Source: Acinetobacter higginsii (GTDB taxonomy: Bacteria; Pseudomonadota; Gammaproteobacteria; Pseudomonadales; Moraxellaceae). From it: 64,000 nt of DNA. The stretch spans positions 742,760 to 806,759 of the forward strand of contig NZ_KB850072.1 in assembly GCF_000369525.1 (NCBI RefSeq). The letters run 5' to 3'. The position numbers and the translations under genes were made by a program. Positions within the stretch are counted from its first letter, which is position 1. Every line of letters starts with the position of its first letter. Below the pieces are notes generated by a model, which saw only the letters and a list, made by a program, of their open reading frames with translations, had not been told where the DNA came from and searched no databases. Shown here piece after piece: positions 20,300 through 30,265 of the stretch.

Positions 20300-20917
20300 A
20301 TGGAACTTAGTGTCATTTTTGCTTTTTGGTGCGTTTCGATCTTATTCGTAATAACGCCAGGTGCGGACTGGGCTTATGTCATTCTTGCAGGCATCAAAGG
20401 TAAATTTATCCTAAATGCCGTCACAGGTTTGGTGTTTGGGCACCTTATGGCAATCTTATGTGTTGCAGCAGGTGTGGGCGCTTTGGTGCAACATTATCCA
20501 ATTTTACTCACTGCGATGACGATCATGGGTGCTTGTTATTTGTTATGGATGGGCGTCAATCTATTTATGCATCCAGCGACCATTTCAACTGAGACCGATG
20601 CTACGCAATCGCTTGATTCAGCAAGTTCATGGTTGATTAAAGGGGTGGGGATTAGTGGCTTAAACCCGAAAGTATTACTGTTATTTTTTGCCTTGTTGCC
20701 ACCGTTTATTCACCCACAAATGGCATTTTCACCAACCGTACAAATTATTTTGCTAGGGCTCATTCATTTAATCAGTTGTGCTGTGGTGTATATGTTGGTT
20801 GGTATAGCAGCCAAGAAATTGCTTAGAAGCAGACCACGTGCAGTAAAAGCAGTCAGTCGTATTTCGGGTGGATTGATGATGCTCATCGCGGCAATCCTAT
20901 TTATTGGGCAAATTTAA
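20300..20917 (+). CDS. LysE/RhtB-family amino-acid exporter
   Basis: The start chosen is ATG 20300 (MELSVIFAFWCV), preceded by a strong GGGAAGG nine bases upstream; an in-frame start at 20243 would add a basic stretch and overlap the candidate operator. The 205-residue product has six or so membrane segments, the signature FVITPGADWAYVILAG and GLNPKVLLLFFALLPPF. It is probably an amino-acid exporter under control of the divergent Lrp-type regulator. The next 189 bases to the TonB receptor gene hold no further gene. Confidence 0.87.
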   Translation: MELSVIFAFWCVSILFVITPGADWAYVILAGIKGKFILNAVTGLVFGHLMAILCVAAGVGALVQHYPILLTAMTIMGACYLLWMGVNLFMHPATISTETDATQSLDSASSWLIKGVGISGLNPKVLLLFFALLPPFIHPQMAFSPTVQIILLGLIHLISCAVVYMLVGIAAKKLLRSRPRAVKAVSRISGGLMMLIAAILFIGQI

Positions 20918-21056
20918 AATAAATGTTCTATTCCGCTTATTTATAAAGCTTTAAATTTATCATTATTGAATTCAGGATCTTAATTTTAATAGGGTTCGGG
21001 TTTTAAAAATCATAAAATTGTACAGTGGCACATATAGGTAAAAAATAGTGTAAAAC

Positions 21057-21080
21057 GTATCAATTCTCATTTATCATTCG
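21057..21080 (-). promoter_or_regulatory. Weak Fur-box-like sequence upstream of the TonB receptor
   Basis: Read on the minus strand the site contains AATGATAAATGAGAATTGAT, which resembles overlapping Fur hexamers (GATAAT-like) but matches only about half of the 19-base consensus. Its place 27-50 bases before a siderophore receptor start makes iron control plausible. Confidence 0.35.
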
Positions 21081-21106
21081 ATTTTTTAAGTCGGCTGATA
21101 AAGATC

Positions 21107-23323
21107 ATGGGTAGACAACTTAAACCATTAGTGCTGATGATGGCATGTGCTTCAATGGGGACAACAGCTGTTTTTGCGGATGAAGCACAACCAAGTGCTC
21201 AAGCGGATACAGCAGTAACATTAAACACCATTCGAATTACTGCAAGTGCAGATGCCTCGGCTGATGGTTTAACGGAGCCTTTTGCGGGTGGACAAGTCGC
21301 GAGCGGCGGTCGAGTCGGGATTTTTGGCAATCAAAAAAACTTAGATACACCATTTAATTTGACCAGCTATACCAATGAATATATTCAGTCACGCCAAGCT
21401 AAAAGTGTAGGAGATGTTTTGCAGGCAGATCCAAGTGTGCGAGTTGCGAGAGGTTTTGGTAATTTTCAGGAATCTTACTATATTCGTGGCTTTGTTTTAG
21501 GTTCTGATGATACTGCTTATAATGGTTTATATTCGATCTTACCTCGCCAATATATCCCTACAGAATTATTTGAACGTGTTGAGTTACTTAAAGGGGCGTC
21601 TGCATTTTTAAATGGTGCTACACCAAGTAGTGGGGGGATTGGTGGTACAATTAATTTATTGCCAAAGCGTGCCGCGAATGAACCATTGAATCGAGTTACC
21701 GTAGGTACTGATTTTAATGGTGGACAAATTGCAAACGATATCTCCCGTCGTTTTGGTGAGAACCAAGAGTTCGGGGTACGTGTAAATACAGCCTATCGTG
21801 GCGGAAATACCAGTGTAGATGATGAAAAAGCATCGTTGGGTCTAGCTTCGATTGGATTGGATTATCGTGGTGATCGTTTACGGTTGTCTGGTGACATGGG
21901 CTATAGCAATAACCGCTTAGATGCAACACGCCCAAATATTACTTTAAGTGGCGTGACGAGCATCCCTAAACCAATTGATTCTTCTAGTAATTATGCGCAA
22001 AAGTGGACGTACTCTAATGAAGAAGATGTGTTTGGTAGCTACCGTGCAGAATATGATTTAAGTGATGCAGTGACAGCTTATGCTGCCTATGGTTTCCGCC
22101 ATGGTGAAGAAAACAATAGCTTGGCGAATTTCACACTGACCAATGCAGCAACGGGTGATGGCACTTCCTATCGTTTTGATAATGCACGTGTAGATATGGT
22201 CAACACAGGCGAAATCGGTGTACGTGCGAAGTTGAATACAGGTACGATTGAACATAATCTTGTGTTATCAGGATCTGCTTTCCAGCAGAATAGTCGTAAT
22301 GCCTATGTGATGGATTACACCAATACATTTGCTGGAAATATTTATCGACCAACACAGTATGAAAAGCCTGAATATTCGAGTAGCGCACTCAAAGGCAATC
22401 AATTAGATGCACCGAAATTAACGACACGGACACGTTTAAGAAGTATCGCGATTGGCGATAATCTCAAAGCATTGGATGAACGTTTAACAGTGATGTTAGG
22501 TGGGCGTTATCAACAAATTATGCAAGATAGCTATACCTATAACACCTCAGAAAAAACCAGTTATGATGAAAGCAAGTTTACCCCTGCGCTTGGTGTGAGT
22601 TATAAAATAACACCTGAAATCTCGATCTATGCGAACTATATCGAGTCTTTGGCAAAAGGACTTTCAGCGCCATCAACTGTTGAAAATAAAGGAACGGTGC
22701 TTAAACCCTTTGTTGCAAAGCAGAAAGAAATTGGCGCGAAATTTGAAAATGATCAGATTGGTTTAACGTTAAGCTTATTTGATATTGATAAACAAAAAGG
22801 GATTGTCGACCAGAACAATTATTTTGTTAATGGTGGAAAATATGTGCATCGCGGTGCTGAGTTGAGTAGTTATGGCAAACTGACGGATTCAATTAAAATA
22901 CTGGGTGGTGTGACTTGGCTAGATGCAAAACAAAAGCAAACTCCTGAAGCTAAATATAATGGTAATCAGGAAATTGGTGTTGCAAAATTCCAAGCCAATT
23001 TAGGCGCTGATTGGCAATTACCAATCGAGCAGGATATTGCGGTGAATGGTCGTGTAGTTTATACAGGTTCTAGCTATGCCAATGACGCTAATACCCTGAA
23101 AGTGGGAGATTGGACGCGTTTAGATTTAGGTGCAAGCTATAAAACCCAATTCAATCAGGTTCCAACAACGTTTAACTTAAGCATCAATAATGTCTTTGAT
23201 AAGAAATATTGGGCTTCAGTCGGCGGCTATGACAATATTGGTAGTAATGCGAAAACCTCAAATACTTATTTAAATGCAGGTTTGCCGCGTACCTTTATGC
23301 TCAGTGCAAGCTTTGATTTCTAA
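21107..23323 (+). CDS. TonB-dependent siderophore receptor
   Basis: This 738-residue outer-membrane receptor takes up ferric siderophores with energy from TonB-ExbB-ExbD. It has a signal peptide ending near AVFADEA, a TonB-box-like region (VTLNTIRITAS), the plug domain (SVGDVLQADPSVRVARGFG, YYIRGF, ERVELLKGASAFLNG, GGTINLLPKRA) and a 22-strand barrel ending in ASFDF with a terminal Phe as usual for outer-membrane proteins. It stands alone between a possible Fur site and a strong terminator. No siderophore synthesis or ABC transporter genes are adjacent, so the ligand is unknown and may be a siderophore made by other organisms. Confidence 0.92.
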   Translation: MGRQLKPLVLMMACASMGTTAVFADEAQPSAQADTAVTLNTIRITASADASADGLTEPFAGGQVASGGRVGIFGNQKNLDTPFNLTSYTNEYIQSRQAKSVGDVLQADPSVRVARGFGNFQESYYIRGFVLGSDDTAYNGLYSILPRQYIPTELFERVELLKGASAFLNGATPSSGGIGGTINLLPKRAANEPLNRVTVGTDFNGGQIANDISRRFGENQEFGVRVNTAYRGGNTSVDDEKASLGLASIGLDYRGDRLRLSGDMGYSNNRLDATRPNITLSGVTSIPKPIDSSSNYAQKWTYSNEEDVFGSYRAEYDLSDAVTAYAAYGFRHGEENNSLANFTLTNAATGDGTSYRFDNARVDMVNTGEIGVRAKLNTGTIEHNLVLSGSAFQQNSRNAYVMDYTNTFAGNIYRPTQYEKPEYSSSALKGNQLDAPKLTTRTRLRSIAIGDNLKALDERLTVMLGGRYQQIMQDSYTYNTSEKTSYDESKFTPALGVSYKITPEISIYANYIESLAKGLSAPSTVENKGTVLKPFVAKQKEIGAKFENDQIGLTLSLFDIDKQKGIVDQNNYFVNGGKYVHRGAELSSYGKLTDSIKILGGVTWLDAKQKQTPEAKYNGNQEIGVAKFQANLGADWQLPIEQDIAVNGRVVYTGSSYANDANTLKVGDWTRLDLGASYKTQFNQVPTTFNLSINNVFDKKYWASVGGYDNIGSNAKTSNTYLNAGLPRTFMLSASFDF

Positions 23324-23334
23324 TGTATTGATTT

Positions 23335-23368
23335 AAAAAAAATCCCCGAATATTCGGGGATTTTTTTT
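23335..23368. terminator. Bidirectional terminator between the TonB receptor and dapC
   Basis: A long palindrome, AAAAAAAATCCCCGAA and its complement, with T-tracts on both sides. It ends the converging receptor and dapC transcripts. Confidence 0.93.
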
Positions 23369-23370
23369 AT

Positions 23371-24540
23371 TTATAGAATTGCTTTCAGCCGTTTGACCAC
23401 TTCTTCACACTGTGCCAAATCTGCAACCAAAGCCATTCTGACATGACCTTCGCCCGGATTACCTTGTTCTGTATCACGAGACAAATAACGACCCGGTAAA
23501 ACCTTGATATGCGCTTTTTCCATCAACATCTTGGCAAAAGTCTCATCATTATCGACTTTTAACCAGTAATAAAAGCCCGCATCTGGTTTTTGTAAAGGTA
23601 ATAAATGACCGAGTTCAGACTGGAATAAATCAAACTTAGCACGATACTGCTGACGGTTTTCTTCAACATGTGTTTCATCATTCCACGCTGCAATAGATGC
23701 CAATTGATTTTGTACTGGCATTGCAGCGCCGTGATAAGTACGGTATTGCAAATAAGGTTTTAATAAAGCCGCATCACCTGCTACAAAACCAGAACGCATG
23801 CCCGGTAAGTTTGAACGTTTAGATAATGAATGGAACACGATGCAATTTTTATAATCATCACGTCCCATTTCGGCACAGACTTCTAAGAGACCGATTGGTG
23901 CTTGGTCAAACCAAAGTTCCGAATAACATTCATCCGATGCAATTACAAAATCATATTGATCAGACAGGGCAATTAACTTTTTAAACTGTTCTTTTGATAG
24001 AACTGTTCCTGTCGGATTACCTGGTGTGCACACAAACAGTAATGCTGTTTTTTCCCAGACTTCCGCTGGAACTGCATCAAAGTCACCTAAGTAACCATTT
24101 TCTTCAGTACAGTTAATGAAATAGGGTTTTGCACCTGCAAGCAGGGCTGCACCTTCATAAATCTGATAAAACGGATTTGGCATCACAACATACGGTGCAT
24201 CTTCACGCTTAATCAAAGCTTGTACAAAAGAGAAAATACCTTCACGTGTACCAGAAACAGGCAGGATATGATCTTCTGCACTAATATGATTCAACTTGAA
24301 GCGATTGCTGAGCCACTGTGCAATACTTTGGCGCAACTCAGGCAGACCTTTACTGTTCGGATAGGTCGATAAATGGGCAAAATTATCAATAATCGCTTGT
24401 TTAACGAACTCTGGTGCAGGATGTTTAGGTTCACCAATTGATAAAGGAATCAACGGTAAATTGGCAGGTTGCACATCTTTAAAAAGTTGATTTAACTTTT
24501 CAAAAGGATAGGGATGCAATAACGACAAGCTAGAGTTCAT
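23371..24540 (-). CDS. dapC: Succinyldiaminopimelate transaminase
   Basis: DapC is the PLP aminotransferase of the succinylase branch of diaminopimelate and lysine synthesis. The 389-residue protein has the fold-type I features IPLSIGEPKHPAPEF, TPGNPTGTVLS, the SDECYSELWFD metal/cofactor aspartate region, and the PLP lysine in FHSLSKRSNLPGMRSGF. The C-terminal GHVRMALVADLAQCEEVVKRL is also typical of DapC. It starts 25 bases after glnD on the same strand, as in many gamma-proteobacteria where glnD and dap genes adjoin, and is probably co-transcribed with it. Confidence 0.9.
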   Translation of the reverse strand: MNSSLSLLHPYPFEKLNQLFKDVQPANLPLIPLSIGEPKHPAPEFVKQAIIDNFAHLSTYPNSKGLPELRQSIAQWLSNRFKLNHISAEDHILPVSGTREGIFSFVQALIKREDAPYVVMPNPFYQIYEGAALLAGAKPYFINCTEENGYLGDFDAVPAEVWEKTALLFVCTPGNPTGTVLSKEQFKKLIALSDQYDFVIASDECYSELWFDQAPIGLLEVCAEMGRDDYKNCIVFHSLSKRSNLPGMRSGFVAGDAALLKPYLQYRTYHGAAMPVQNQLASIAAWNDETHVEENRQQYRAKFDLFQSELGHLLPLQKPDAGFYYWLKVDNDETFAKMLMEKAHIKVLPGRYLSRDTEQGNPGEGHVRMALVADLAQCEEVVKRLKAIL

Positions 24541-24565
24541 TTAAACAGTTACCAAACAATAAAAT

Positions 24566-27229
24566 TTAAGATGGATTACAAATTTGATTCGATGCTTCAT
24601 CTAAAGCGGCTTTTAAGCTTTCCGCAAAAGTTTTCACTTCTTCATCGGTGAGCAAGACACCATTTTTCTTGGTGACAAAGAAAATATCTTCCGCACGTTC
24701 GCCCAGTGTGGCAATTCTTGCAGAATGGATATCCAAACCTTGCAACATGAATAAACCACCAATACGCGCCAACAGACCTGGATGGTCGAGGGTTGAGATT
24801 TCAACCATATGCTGCTGTAGTGTCGGGTTAAGGACAATATCGACAGTATTTTGCACATCAAAATGACGCAAATGACGTGGAATACGGCGTTGCATGATCC
24901 CCGGATATTGATCCGAATGGCTCAATGCATCAACCAAAGCGGCTTTCACTTTGCGTTCGCGATCTGGATCAGTCAACAATGTACCAAAACGATCAAGGAC
25001 CAGATAAGTATCTAAGCTGAATGAAGTTGAAGCGGTGATAATACGTGCATCTTGAACATCAAGATTCATACGATCCAGTACTGCAACCGTGGTGGCAAAC
25101 AGGTTGGGTTGATCACGGGTATAGATAAAGATCTGAACCGCATCATCAGCAGCATTACGATGCGCCCGTAATAAAACCAAAGGTTCTGGATTATCGCCGT
25201 GTTGCAGAATGGCTTGGGTATGCCAAGCAATTTCATTGGCTGACTCTTTGACAAAGTATTCATCGCCCAGCTCTTGCCAGACTTTCTCAACTTCAGCCAG
25301 AGAGAAGTCATTGACCAAGAGTTCACTGGCTGCAAACTTGGTATCTTCAATCAGCATTTGATAGTCAACTGGACGACCTAAGCCTGAGCGAATCACATCA
25401 CGTGCATAGGTATACAGTTGGCGCATTAAGGACGCACGCCACGTATTCCACAACTTCGGATTGGTTGCGTTAATGTCAGCAACCGTCAGGGTGTAGAGAT
25501 AATCGAGATGCTCCATATCACCGACTTTTTCAGCAAAGTCTTTGACTTCGTCAGGGTCTGAAATATCTTTTTTCTGTGCAGTGAGGGACATTAACAAGTG
25601 ATTGTTAATCAGCCATGCAACCAGTTTGCATTCACGCTCGGTAAAGCCATGGGTACGGCAGAATTCAATCGCATCCAGTGCACCAAGTTCACTATGATCA
25701 CCACCACGACCTTTGGCAATATCATGGAAAATTGCGGCCATATACACGATGTCATGGCGGGCAATACGCTGGAACACAGAGCTGACCACTGGGAATTCTT
25801 TGGCAAATTCAGGTTCTTTAAAGCGACTTAAATTGCGGAGTAATAACAGGGTGTGTGCATCGACCGTATAAATATGGAACAGATCGTACTGCATTAAGCC
25901 TGTAATCTGTCCAAAAGCAGGAATGTAATTGCCCAATACACCGTAACGCTTCATCGCTACCATGGTGTCATATAAATGCGGTGAGCGAATAATCGACATA
26001 AACAAGGCTTGATGTTCTGGATTGTCGCGGAAGCGTTGATCAATCCGTTTTGCAGCAAGCACCAGTAGGCGTAAGGTGCGGGCACGAATACCGGTAATTT
26101 CAGGTCGATTTGCCAATAAGTAGAATAGCTCTAAGATGGCAATTGGTTCTTCAGAAAATACTTTGTGATGTTGAACAGCCAGTTTTCCATCGACAATTTT
26201 AAAACGTTCATTAATATCAATAATGTGACGTTCATAATCAGGTAGGCGTGGGGTAATCACCGATTCATTGAAATAGGCGAGTAGCATTTCATTGAGCGTT
26301 GAAACTTGCTGCGCGGTACGATAGTAGCGCTTCATAAACTGTTCAACAGCAAAGTTAACAGGCTGACCTTCTTCACGCACATAACCAAATTTTGCCGCGA
26401 TATCACGTTGATATTCAAACAATAAACGGTTTTCATCGCGTTTGGCTAAACGGTGTAAGTGGGTTCGAATTTCCCATAAAAAACTTTCTGCTTCTTCCAG
26501 TACACCCAGTTCAAATTCAGTGATAAAACCCAAATGCACAAGATCATAAATACGATTGACGCGGAAGTGACGTTTGGCAATCCAGCCAATCTGGTTGATA
26601 TCCCGAATACCGCCTGGGGCATTTTTAATATCAGGTTCTAGATTACTTTCGGTATTGTTGTGTTGCGCATAACGTTTAGCTTGTTCAACCATTTTGGCAT
26701 CATAGAAGGTTTGATCCGTCCATGTTTGCGCAACGATACGGCGTGGCCATTTTGCCAGTTGCTGATTACCTGTAATGAGACGTGCTTCAATCAACGTAGT
26801 GGCAACAGTTAAATCATTAATGGCTTGTTCAACACAGTTCTGAATGGTGCGAACGCTGATCCCCGGTTTGAAATTACCGACATCCCATAAAGATGATATA
26901 AAGGTCGAGATCAGTTTTTCTTGTTCTTCACTGATTTCATCCTCAGACAAAATCATGATATCAGTATCTGAATAGGGTAGCATTTCATGGCGACCATAAC
27001 CGCCTACTGCAAATAAGCCCAATTCAGTTTGATCTAAACCTGCATGATTCCAAAGAAAGATCAGGGCCTCATCAATCGAGTCTGAACGCGCTCCAATCAC
27101 TTCACGAATAGGTTGACCATTTTCATAGCTCTCCTGTAATTGCTTTTCTACATCCGTACGCCATTGGTTGATGGCTTGAATATCATGAAGACTGGTGACG
27201 TAGTTCAACAAAGGAGAGGTCTTGATCAT
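24566..27229 (-). CDS. glnD: Bifunctional [protein-PII] uridylyltransferase / uridylyl-removing enzyme
   Basis: GlnD senses glutamine and adds or removes UMP on PII proteins, which sets nitrogen control. The 887-residue protein shows the nucleotidyltransferase motif [19 protein letters not shown] (about residues 76-95), the PII-uridylyltransferase linker, the HD domain with [15 protein letters not shown] (about 490-510) for UMP removal, and two C-terminal ACT domains that bind glutamine (the last from [18 protein letters not shown]). The length matches the family. It lies upstream of dapC with a short gap. Confidence 0.96.
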   Translation of the reverse strand: MIKTSPLLNYVTSLHDIQAINQWRTDVEKQLQESYENGQPIREVIGARSDSIDEALIFLWNHAGLDQTELGLFAVGGYGRHEMLPYSDTDIMILSEDEISEEQEKLISTFISSLWDVGNFKPGISVRTIQNCVEQAINDLTVATTLIEARLITGNQQLAKWPRRIVAQTWTDQTFYDAKMVEQAKRYAQHNNTESNLEPDIKNAPGGIRDINQIGWIAKRHFRVNRIYDLVHLGFITEFELGVLEEAESFLWEIRTHLHRLAKRDENRLLFEYQRDIAAKFGYVREEGQPVNFAVEQFMKRYYRTAQQVSTLNEMLLAYFNESVITPRLPDYERHIIDINERFKIVDGKLAVQHHKVFSEEPIAILELFYLLANRPEITGIRARTLRLLVLAAKRIDQRFRDNPEHQALFMSIIRSPHLYDTMVAMKRYGVLGNYIPAFGQITGLMQYDLFHIYTVDAHTLLLLRNLSRFKEPEFAKEFPVVSSVFQRIARHDIVYMAAIFHDIAKGRGGDHSELGALDAIEFCRTHGFTERECKLVAWLINNHLLMSLTAQKKDISDPDEVKDFAEKVGDMEHLDYLYTLTVADINATNPKLWNTWRASLMRQLYTYARDVIRSGLGRPVDYQMLIEDTKFAASELLVNDFSLAEVEKVWQELGDEYFVKESANEIAWHTQAILQHGDNPEPLVLLRAHRNAADDAVQIFIYTRDQPNLFATTVAVLDRMNLDVQDARIITASTSFSLDTYLVLDRFGTLLTDPDRERKVKAALVDALSHSDQYPGIMQRRIPRHLRHFDVQNTVDIVLNPTLQQHMVEISTLDHPGLLARIGGLFMLQGLDIHSARIATLGERAEDIFFVTKKNGVLLTDEEVKTFAESLKAALDEASNQICNPS

Positions 27230-27251
27230 AAAGCTGGATCTTCTATCAAAG

Positions 27252-27269
27252 CCCCTCTAAAAAGAGGGG
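27252..27269 (-). terminator. Hairpin between purT and glnD, weak terminator
   Basis: CCCCTCT and AGAGGGG pair around an A-loop. On the minus strand only a short T run follows, so termination after purT is likely but leaky. Confidence 0.4.
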
Positions 27270-27299
27270 AAATTGTGATAATAATAACCTAAGGTCATC

Positions 27300-28508
27300 T
27301 TAAGCGTTGGTTTGTACACTCACTTGGTCTGCGGCTTGCTGTGCCAATTCACGTGCAAGATCAGTCGTTTCAGCGCGAGCAGTTGCAACGCCCATACGGC
27401 GACGTTTAAAGCCCTCAGGTTTGCCAAATAGACGTAAGTCTGTGTTTGGATTGGCTAAAGCAAGATTCAAGCCAGTGAAACTCAAGTTTTTAGCATCAAC
27501 ACCTGCATAAATCACCGCACTTGCAGCGACACTATGGCGTGCTGTATTAACAGGTAGACCGAGAATTGCACGGGCATGTAATTCAAATTCACTCTGGAAT
27601 TGTGAAGCTAAAGTGACTAGACCGGTATCATGAGGACGAGGTGAAACTTCACTAAACCAAACTTTATCGCCTTTAATAAACAGCTCTACACCGAAGATAC
27701 CACAACCGCCTAAAGCAACAGTGACTTTATTGGCAATGCGTTTTGCTTCTTCCAGCGCAGCAGGCGTCATCTGTTGCGGCTGCCAGCTCTCGACATAATC
27801 ACCCGCATCTTGGCGGTGTCCGATTGGATCACAGAAATGTGTTTCGATTTCACCTGTTTCTGGATTTTTAGCACGGACGGTAAGCAAGGTAATTTCAAAA
27901 TCAAAATCAATTTGCGATTCAATAATCACAGTGCCTTGATTGACGCGGCCGCCTTGCATTGCATAATCCCAAGCGGCATCCACTTCATCAAAACTCTTCA
28001 CACGAGATTGACCTTTACCTGAAGAAGACATGACAGGTTTTACAAAGTTTGGATAACCAATGTCATCACATGCAGCACGGAAGCTTTCTAAGCTATTGGC
28101 AAAGCGATAAGCAGAGGTTGGCAGGCCGAGTTCTTCAGCAGCTAAACGACGAATGCCTTCACGGTTCATGGTGAGGTTAACTGCTTTTGCAGATGGAATC
28201 ACCGTTGCAGTTTGGCTTTGTTCAATTTCAATCAAAACTTCTGTGGCAATAGCTTCAATTTCAGGAACAATTAAATTGGGTTTAATCTTTTCAATCAGTT
28301 GTTTTAATTCGGCTGAATCAGCCATATTCAGGGTATAGGCATAATGTGCCACTTGCATAGCAGGCGCGTGATCATAACGATCTGCAGCATGAACTTCGAC
28401 ACCTAAGCGTTGTAAAGAAATCACAACTTCTTTACCTAGCTCTCCAGAACCTAACAGTAAAACCTTAAATGCAGAAGATTGAAATGGAGTTCCAAGAGTG
28501 ACGCTCAT
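27300..28508 (-). CDS. purT: Formate-dependent phosphoribosylglycinamide formyltransferase
   Basis: PurT formylates GAR in purine synthesis using formate and ATP, as an alternative to PurN. The 402-residue protein has the ATP-grasp layout: N-terminal [28 protein letters not shown], the central [14 protein letters not shown] nucleotide loop, [24 protein letters not shown] with the metal ligands, and a C-terminal [14 protein letters not shown]. The length equals that of the E. coli protein within about ten residues. It precedes glnD on the same strand, but a hairpin in between suggests partial separation. Confidence 0.96.
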   Translation of the reverse strand: MSVTLGTPFQSSAFKVLLLGSGELGKEVVISLQRLGVEVHAADRYDHAPAMQVAHYAYTLNMADSAELKQLIEKIKPNLIVPEIEAIATEVLIEIEQSQTATVIPSAKAVNLTMNREGIRRLAAEELGLPTSAYRFANSLESFRAACDDIGYPNFVKPVMSSSGKGQSRVKSFDEVDAAWDYAMQGGRVNQGTVIIESQIDFDFEITLLTVRAKNPETGEIETHFCDPIGHRQDAGDYVESWQPQQMTPAALEEAKRIANKVTVALGGCGIFGVELFIKGDKVWFSEVSPRPHDTGLVTLASQFQSEFELHARAILGLPVNTARHSVAASAVIYAGVDAKNLSFTGLNLALANPNTDLRLFGKPEGFKRRRMGVATARAETTDLARELAQQAADQVSVQTNA

Positions 28509-28637
28509 GCGAATAATCCTATCCTGATTAATTTGTGTTTAAGCATAGCAGAACTTTTTGTCGAATTAAGCTTATATGCCACAAAAAACCTGCTTTTTGT
28601 TAGACAAAAAATAGCACTTCATCTGTGATTTGTCTGC

Positions 28638-29027
28638 TTATAGATTGACCTGATAATTCAATTGTAATTCATCTGCATGTTGACCACGGATTCCCCAATT
28701 GCATTTCGGTGTTTCAAAAATTGTAATTTCAATATCTTGTGTTGAAATCCCACATTGTTGTTGAATATAAGTGAAAAAATTTTGAATCAAACGTTTTTTT
28801 GCTTCAGTGCTTCTGCCTTCAAACATCGAAATTTCGATAATTAGATAATGCTGGCTCCGATCATTGGGATAGATAAAGTCTTCTTCCGCTAGCGCAATAA
28901 AACGCTGAAATTTCTTTTCGATGGGATAATTCAAACTTTCAACTAGCGCTTGATGGATAGCATGAGAAAGTTGATTCCTAAACTGCTCGATGGTGGTTTG
29001 TAAGGCATAAATCTTGATCTGTGACAT
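28638..29027 (-). CDS. Tautomerase-superfamily protein lacking the N-terminal proline
   Basis: This 129-residue protein resembles the tautomerase family related to malonate-semialdehyde decarboxylase (pattern: residues about 58-75 RSQHYLIIEISMFEGRSTEAKKRL, then IEITIFETPKCNWGIRG). Active members use Pro directly after the initiator Met; here the sequence starts MSQIK, so that catalytic Pro is absent. It is either catalytically different or the start is elsewhere; no better upstream start is visible. It stands alone between purT and a divergent lipoprotein gene. Confidence 0.65.
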   Translation of the reverse strand: MSQIKIYALQTTIEQFRNQLSHAIHQALVESLNYPIEKKFQRFIALAEEDFIYPNDRSQHYLIIEISMFEGRSTEAKKRLIQNFFTYIQQQCGISTQDIEITIFETPKCNWGIRGQHADELQLNYQVNL

Positions 29028-29214
29028 TGTGGATGTCTTCCTTGTTGAAGTTTTAGTTTTTTATAGATGGACAAGTCTGACAGTATGCTGAACAAAAACA
29101 TAAAATCAATTACTTAGAATAAAAAGCATTCTGCTGGGTAAATAAGTAACAAGCATTGAGAATTATTCCCAAATTGACTAGCATAATGTCCAAATGTTTC
29201 ATCGGCGATTTGCT

Positions 29215-29679
29215 ATGTCTAATCCAAACTCTCGTGTAACCGCAATCCTGTTGTGTAGTGCATTTTTATTGGCTGCTTGCGGAAACCCAAATAATGAGCC
29301 AAAAGAAAAGGTCGAAATCAAACCTGCGCCGAAACTTAACAACGATGCCACCACCTATGCCAATACAGCATGGAAGTTGATCAATGACATCGATCCGATT
29401 GTTTATCATAAACAAGTGACTGAGATTGAAGAAAAAGTCAGAAAACCATTGCGTCAGCTCAGCACTGATTGGCGTATCAATGTCAAAATGACCGATTCCG
29501 TAACGGAAGGCAAATATGCATTGTGTCGTAAAGCATTGACCAGTTTGGATACATGGGCACGTGATGTAAAAGATAATGCCAATGCATCGACTCAGAAGCA
29601 GGCTGATTATGAGCGTGATAAAGCACAATGTAAGGATGCAATTGATAATCCAGCGCTAGGCAATACTTCACCTAAGTAA
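29215..29679 (+). CDS. Small lipoprotein of unknown function
   Basis: A 154-residue predicted lipoprotein. The start is the ATG giving MSNPNSRVTAILLCSAFLLAACG, where the lipobox is LLAAC; a start 21 bases upstream would lengthen the signal. The mature part is hydrophilic, with two or three conserved-looking Cys (CRKAL, CKDAI) that may form a disulfide. I do not recognise a family. It ends at a good terminator, shared with the converging gene at 29744. Confidence 0.65.
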   Translation: MSNPNSRVTAILLCSAFLLAACGNPNNEPKEKVEIKPAPKLNNDATTYANTAWKLINDIDPIVYHKQVTEIEEKVRKPLRQLSTDWRINVKMTDSVTEGKYALCRKALTSLDTWARDVKDNANASTQKQADYERDKAQCKDAIDNPALGNTSPK

Positions 29680-29691
29680 GCATGTAGAAAT

Positions 29692-29722
29692 AAAAAAGCG
29701 AGATGTTTTATCTCGCTTTTTT
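29692..29722. terminator. Bidirectional terminator between two small envelope-protein genes
   Basis: AAAAAAGCGAGAT pairs with ATCTCGCTTTTTT around a GTTTT loop. Confidence 0.88.
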
Positions 29723-29743
29723 ATGGTTAAAGTCATCAAACGC

Positions 29744-30061
29744 TTATGAGGTTTTGACCGTTTTTGCTGCTTCCTGTTTGGCTTTGGTTGCTGTGGTATT
29801 GGCTGCTTTTTTCGTATCTGTTGTTGCTTTCATCGCATCGTGTTTCGCAGTATCTTTCATTTTCGTCATGTCATGCTTTGCAGTATCTGTTGCTTTGGTT
29901 GCTTCTTTCTTGGTTTTTACCACACTTGTTGCAACACATTTGCCGCCTTTGTGATTTGGTCCTGTACCACCTTGAATTTGAGTTCCTTTCGGGCAGGCAA
30001 ATGCGCTAGCGCTGAGTACTGTAAATAGGCCTGCTGTTAAAATCGTTGCAATTTTTCTCAT
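29744..30061 (-). CDS. Secreted Ala/Lys/Thr-rich low-complexity protein
   Basis: This is a 105-residue protein whose start is the ATG giving MRKIATILTAGLFTVLSASAFA, a clear signal peptide; upstream in-frame codons add an unlikely 19 residues. The mature N-terminus (CPKGTQIQGGTGPNHKGGKCVAT) has two Cys that could form a disulfide. The remainder is a helix-prone Lys/Ala/Thr repeat region with DTAKHD occurring twice, as in small envelope or cell-wall associated proteins. The function is unknown. Confidence 0.6.
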   Translation of the reverse strand: MRKIATILTAGLFTVLSASAFACPKGTQIQGGTGPNHKGGKCVATSVVKTKKEATKATDTAKHDMTKMKDTAKHDAMKATTDTKKAANTTATKAKQEAAKTVKTS

Positions 30062-30265
30062 GATTGTCATCTGCATCGGGTAAGCGATAGTGCTTAGCTT
30101 TAATGTATGCGTGTTCAAGACAAGAAAGCAGACTGATTTTGTGAAATATTTTAGGGCATCAGTAGTATTTTATAGTGAGAGTTTATCTTTTAATTTATGT
30201 TTAAGCTTAAAAGCATATTGCAAAAAAATGCTGTGCTTATTCATTTAAAATACAAGAAATTATAC

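Noticed and set aside
29703..29954. Plus-strand frame opposite the Lys/Ala/Thr-rich gene
   Set aside because: It is the antisense image of the repetitive coding region and has no ribosome site.
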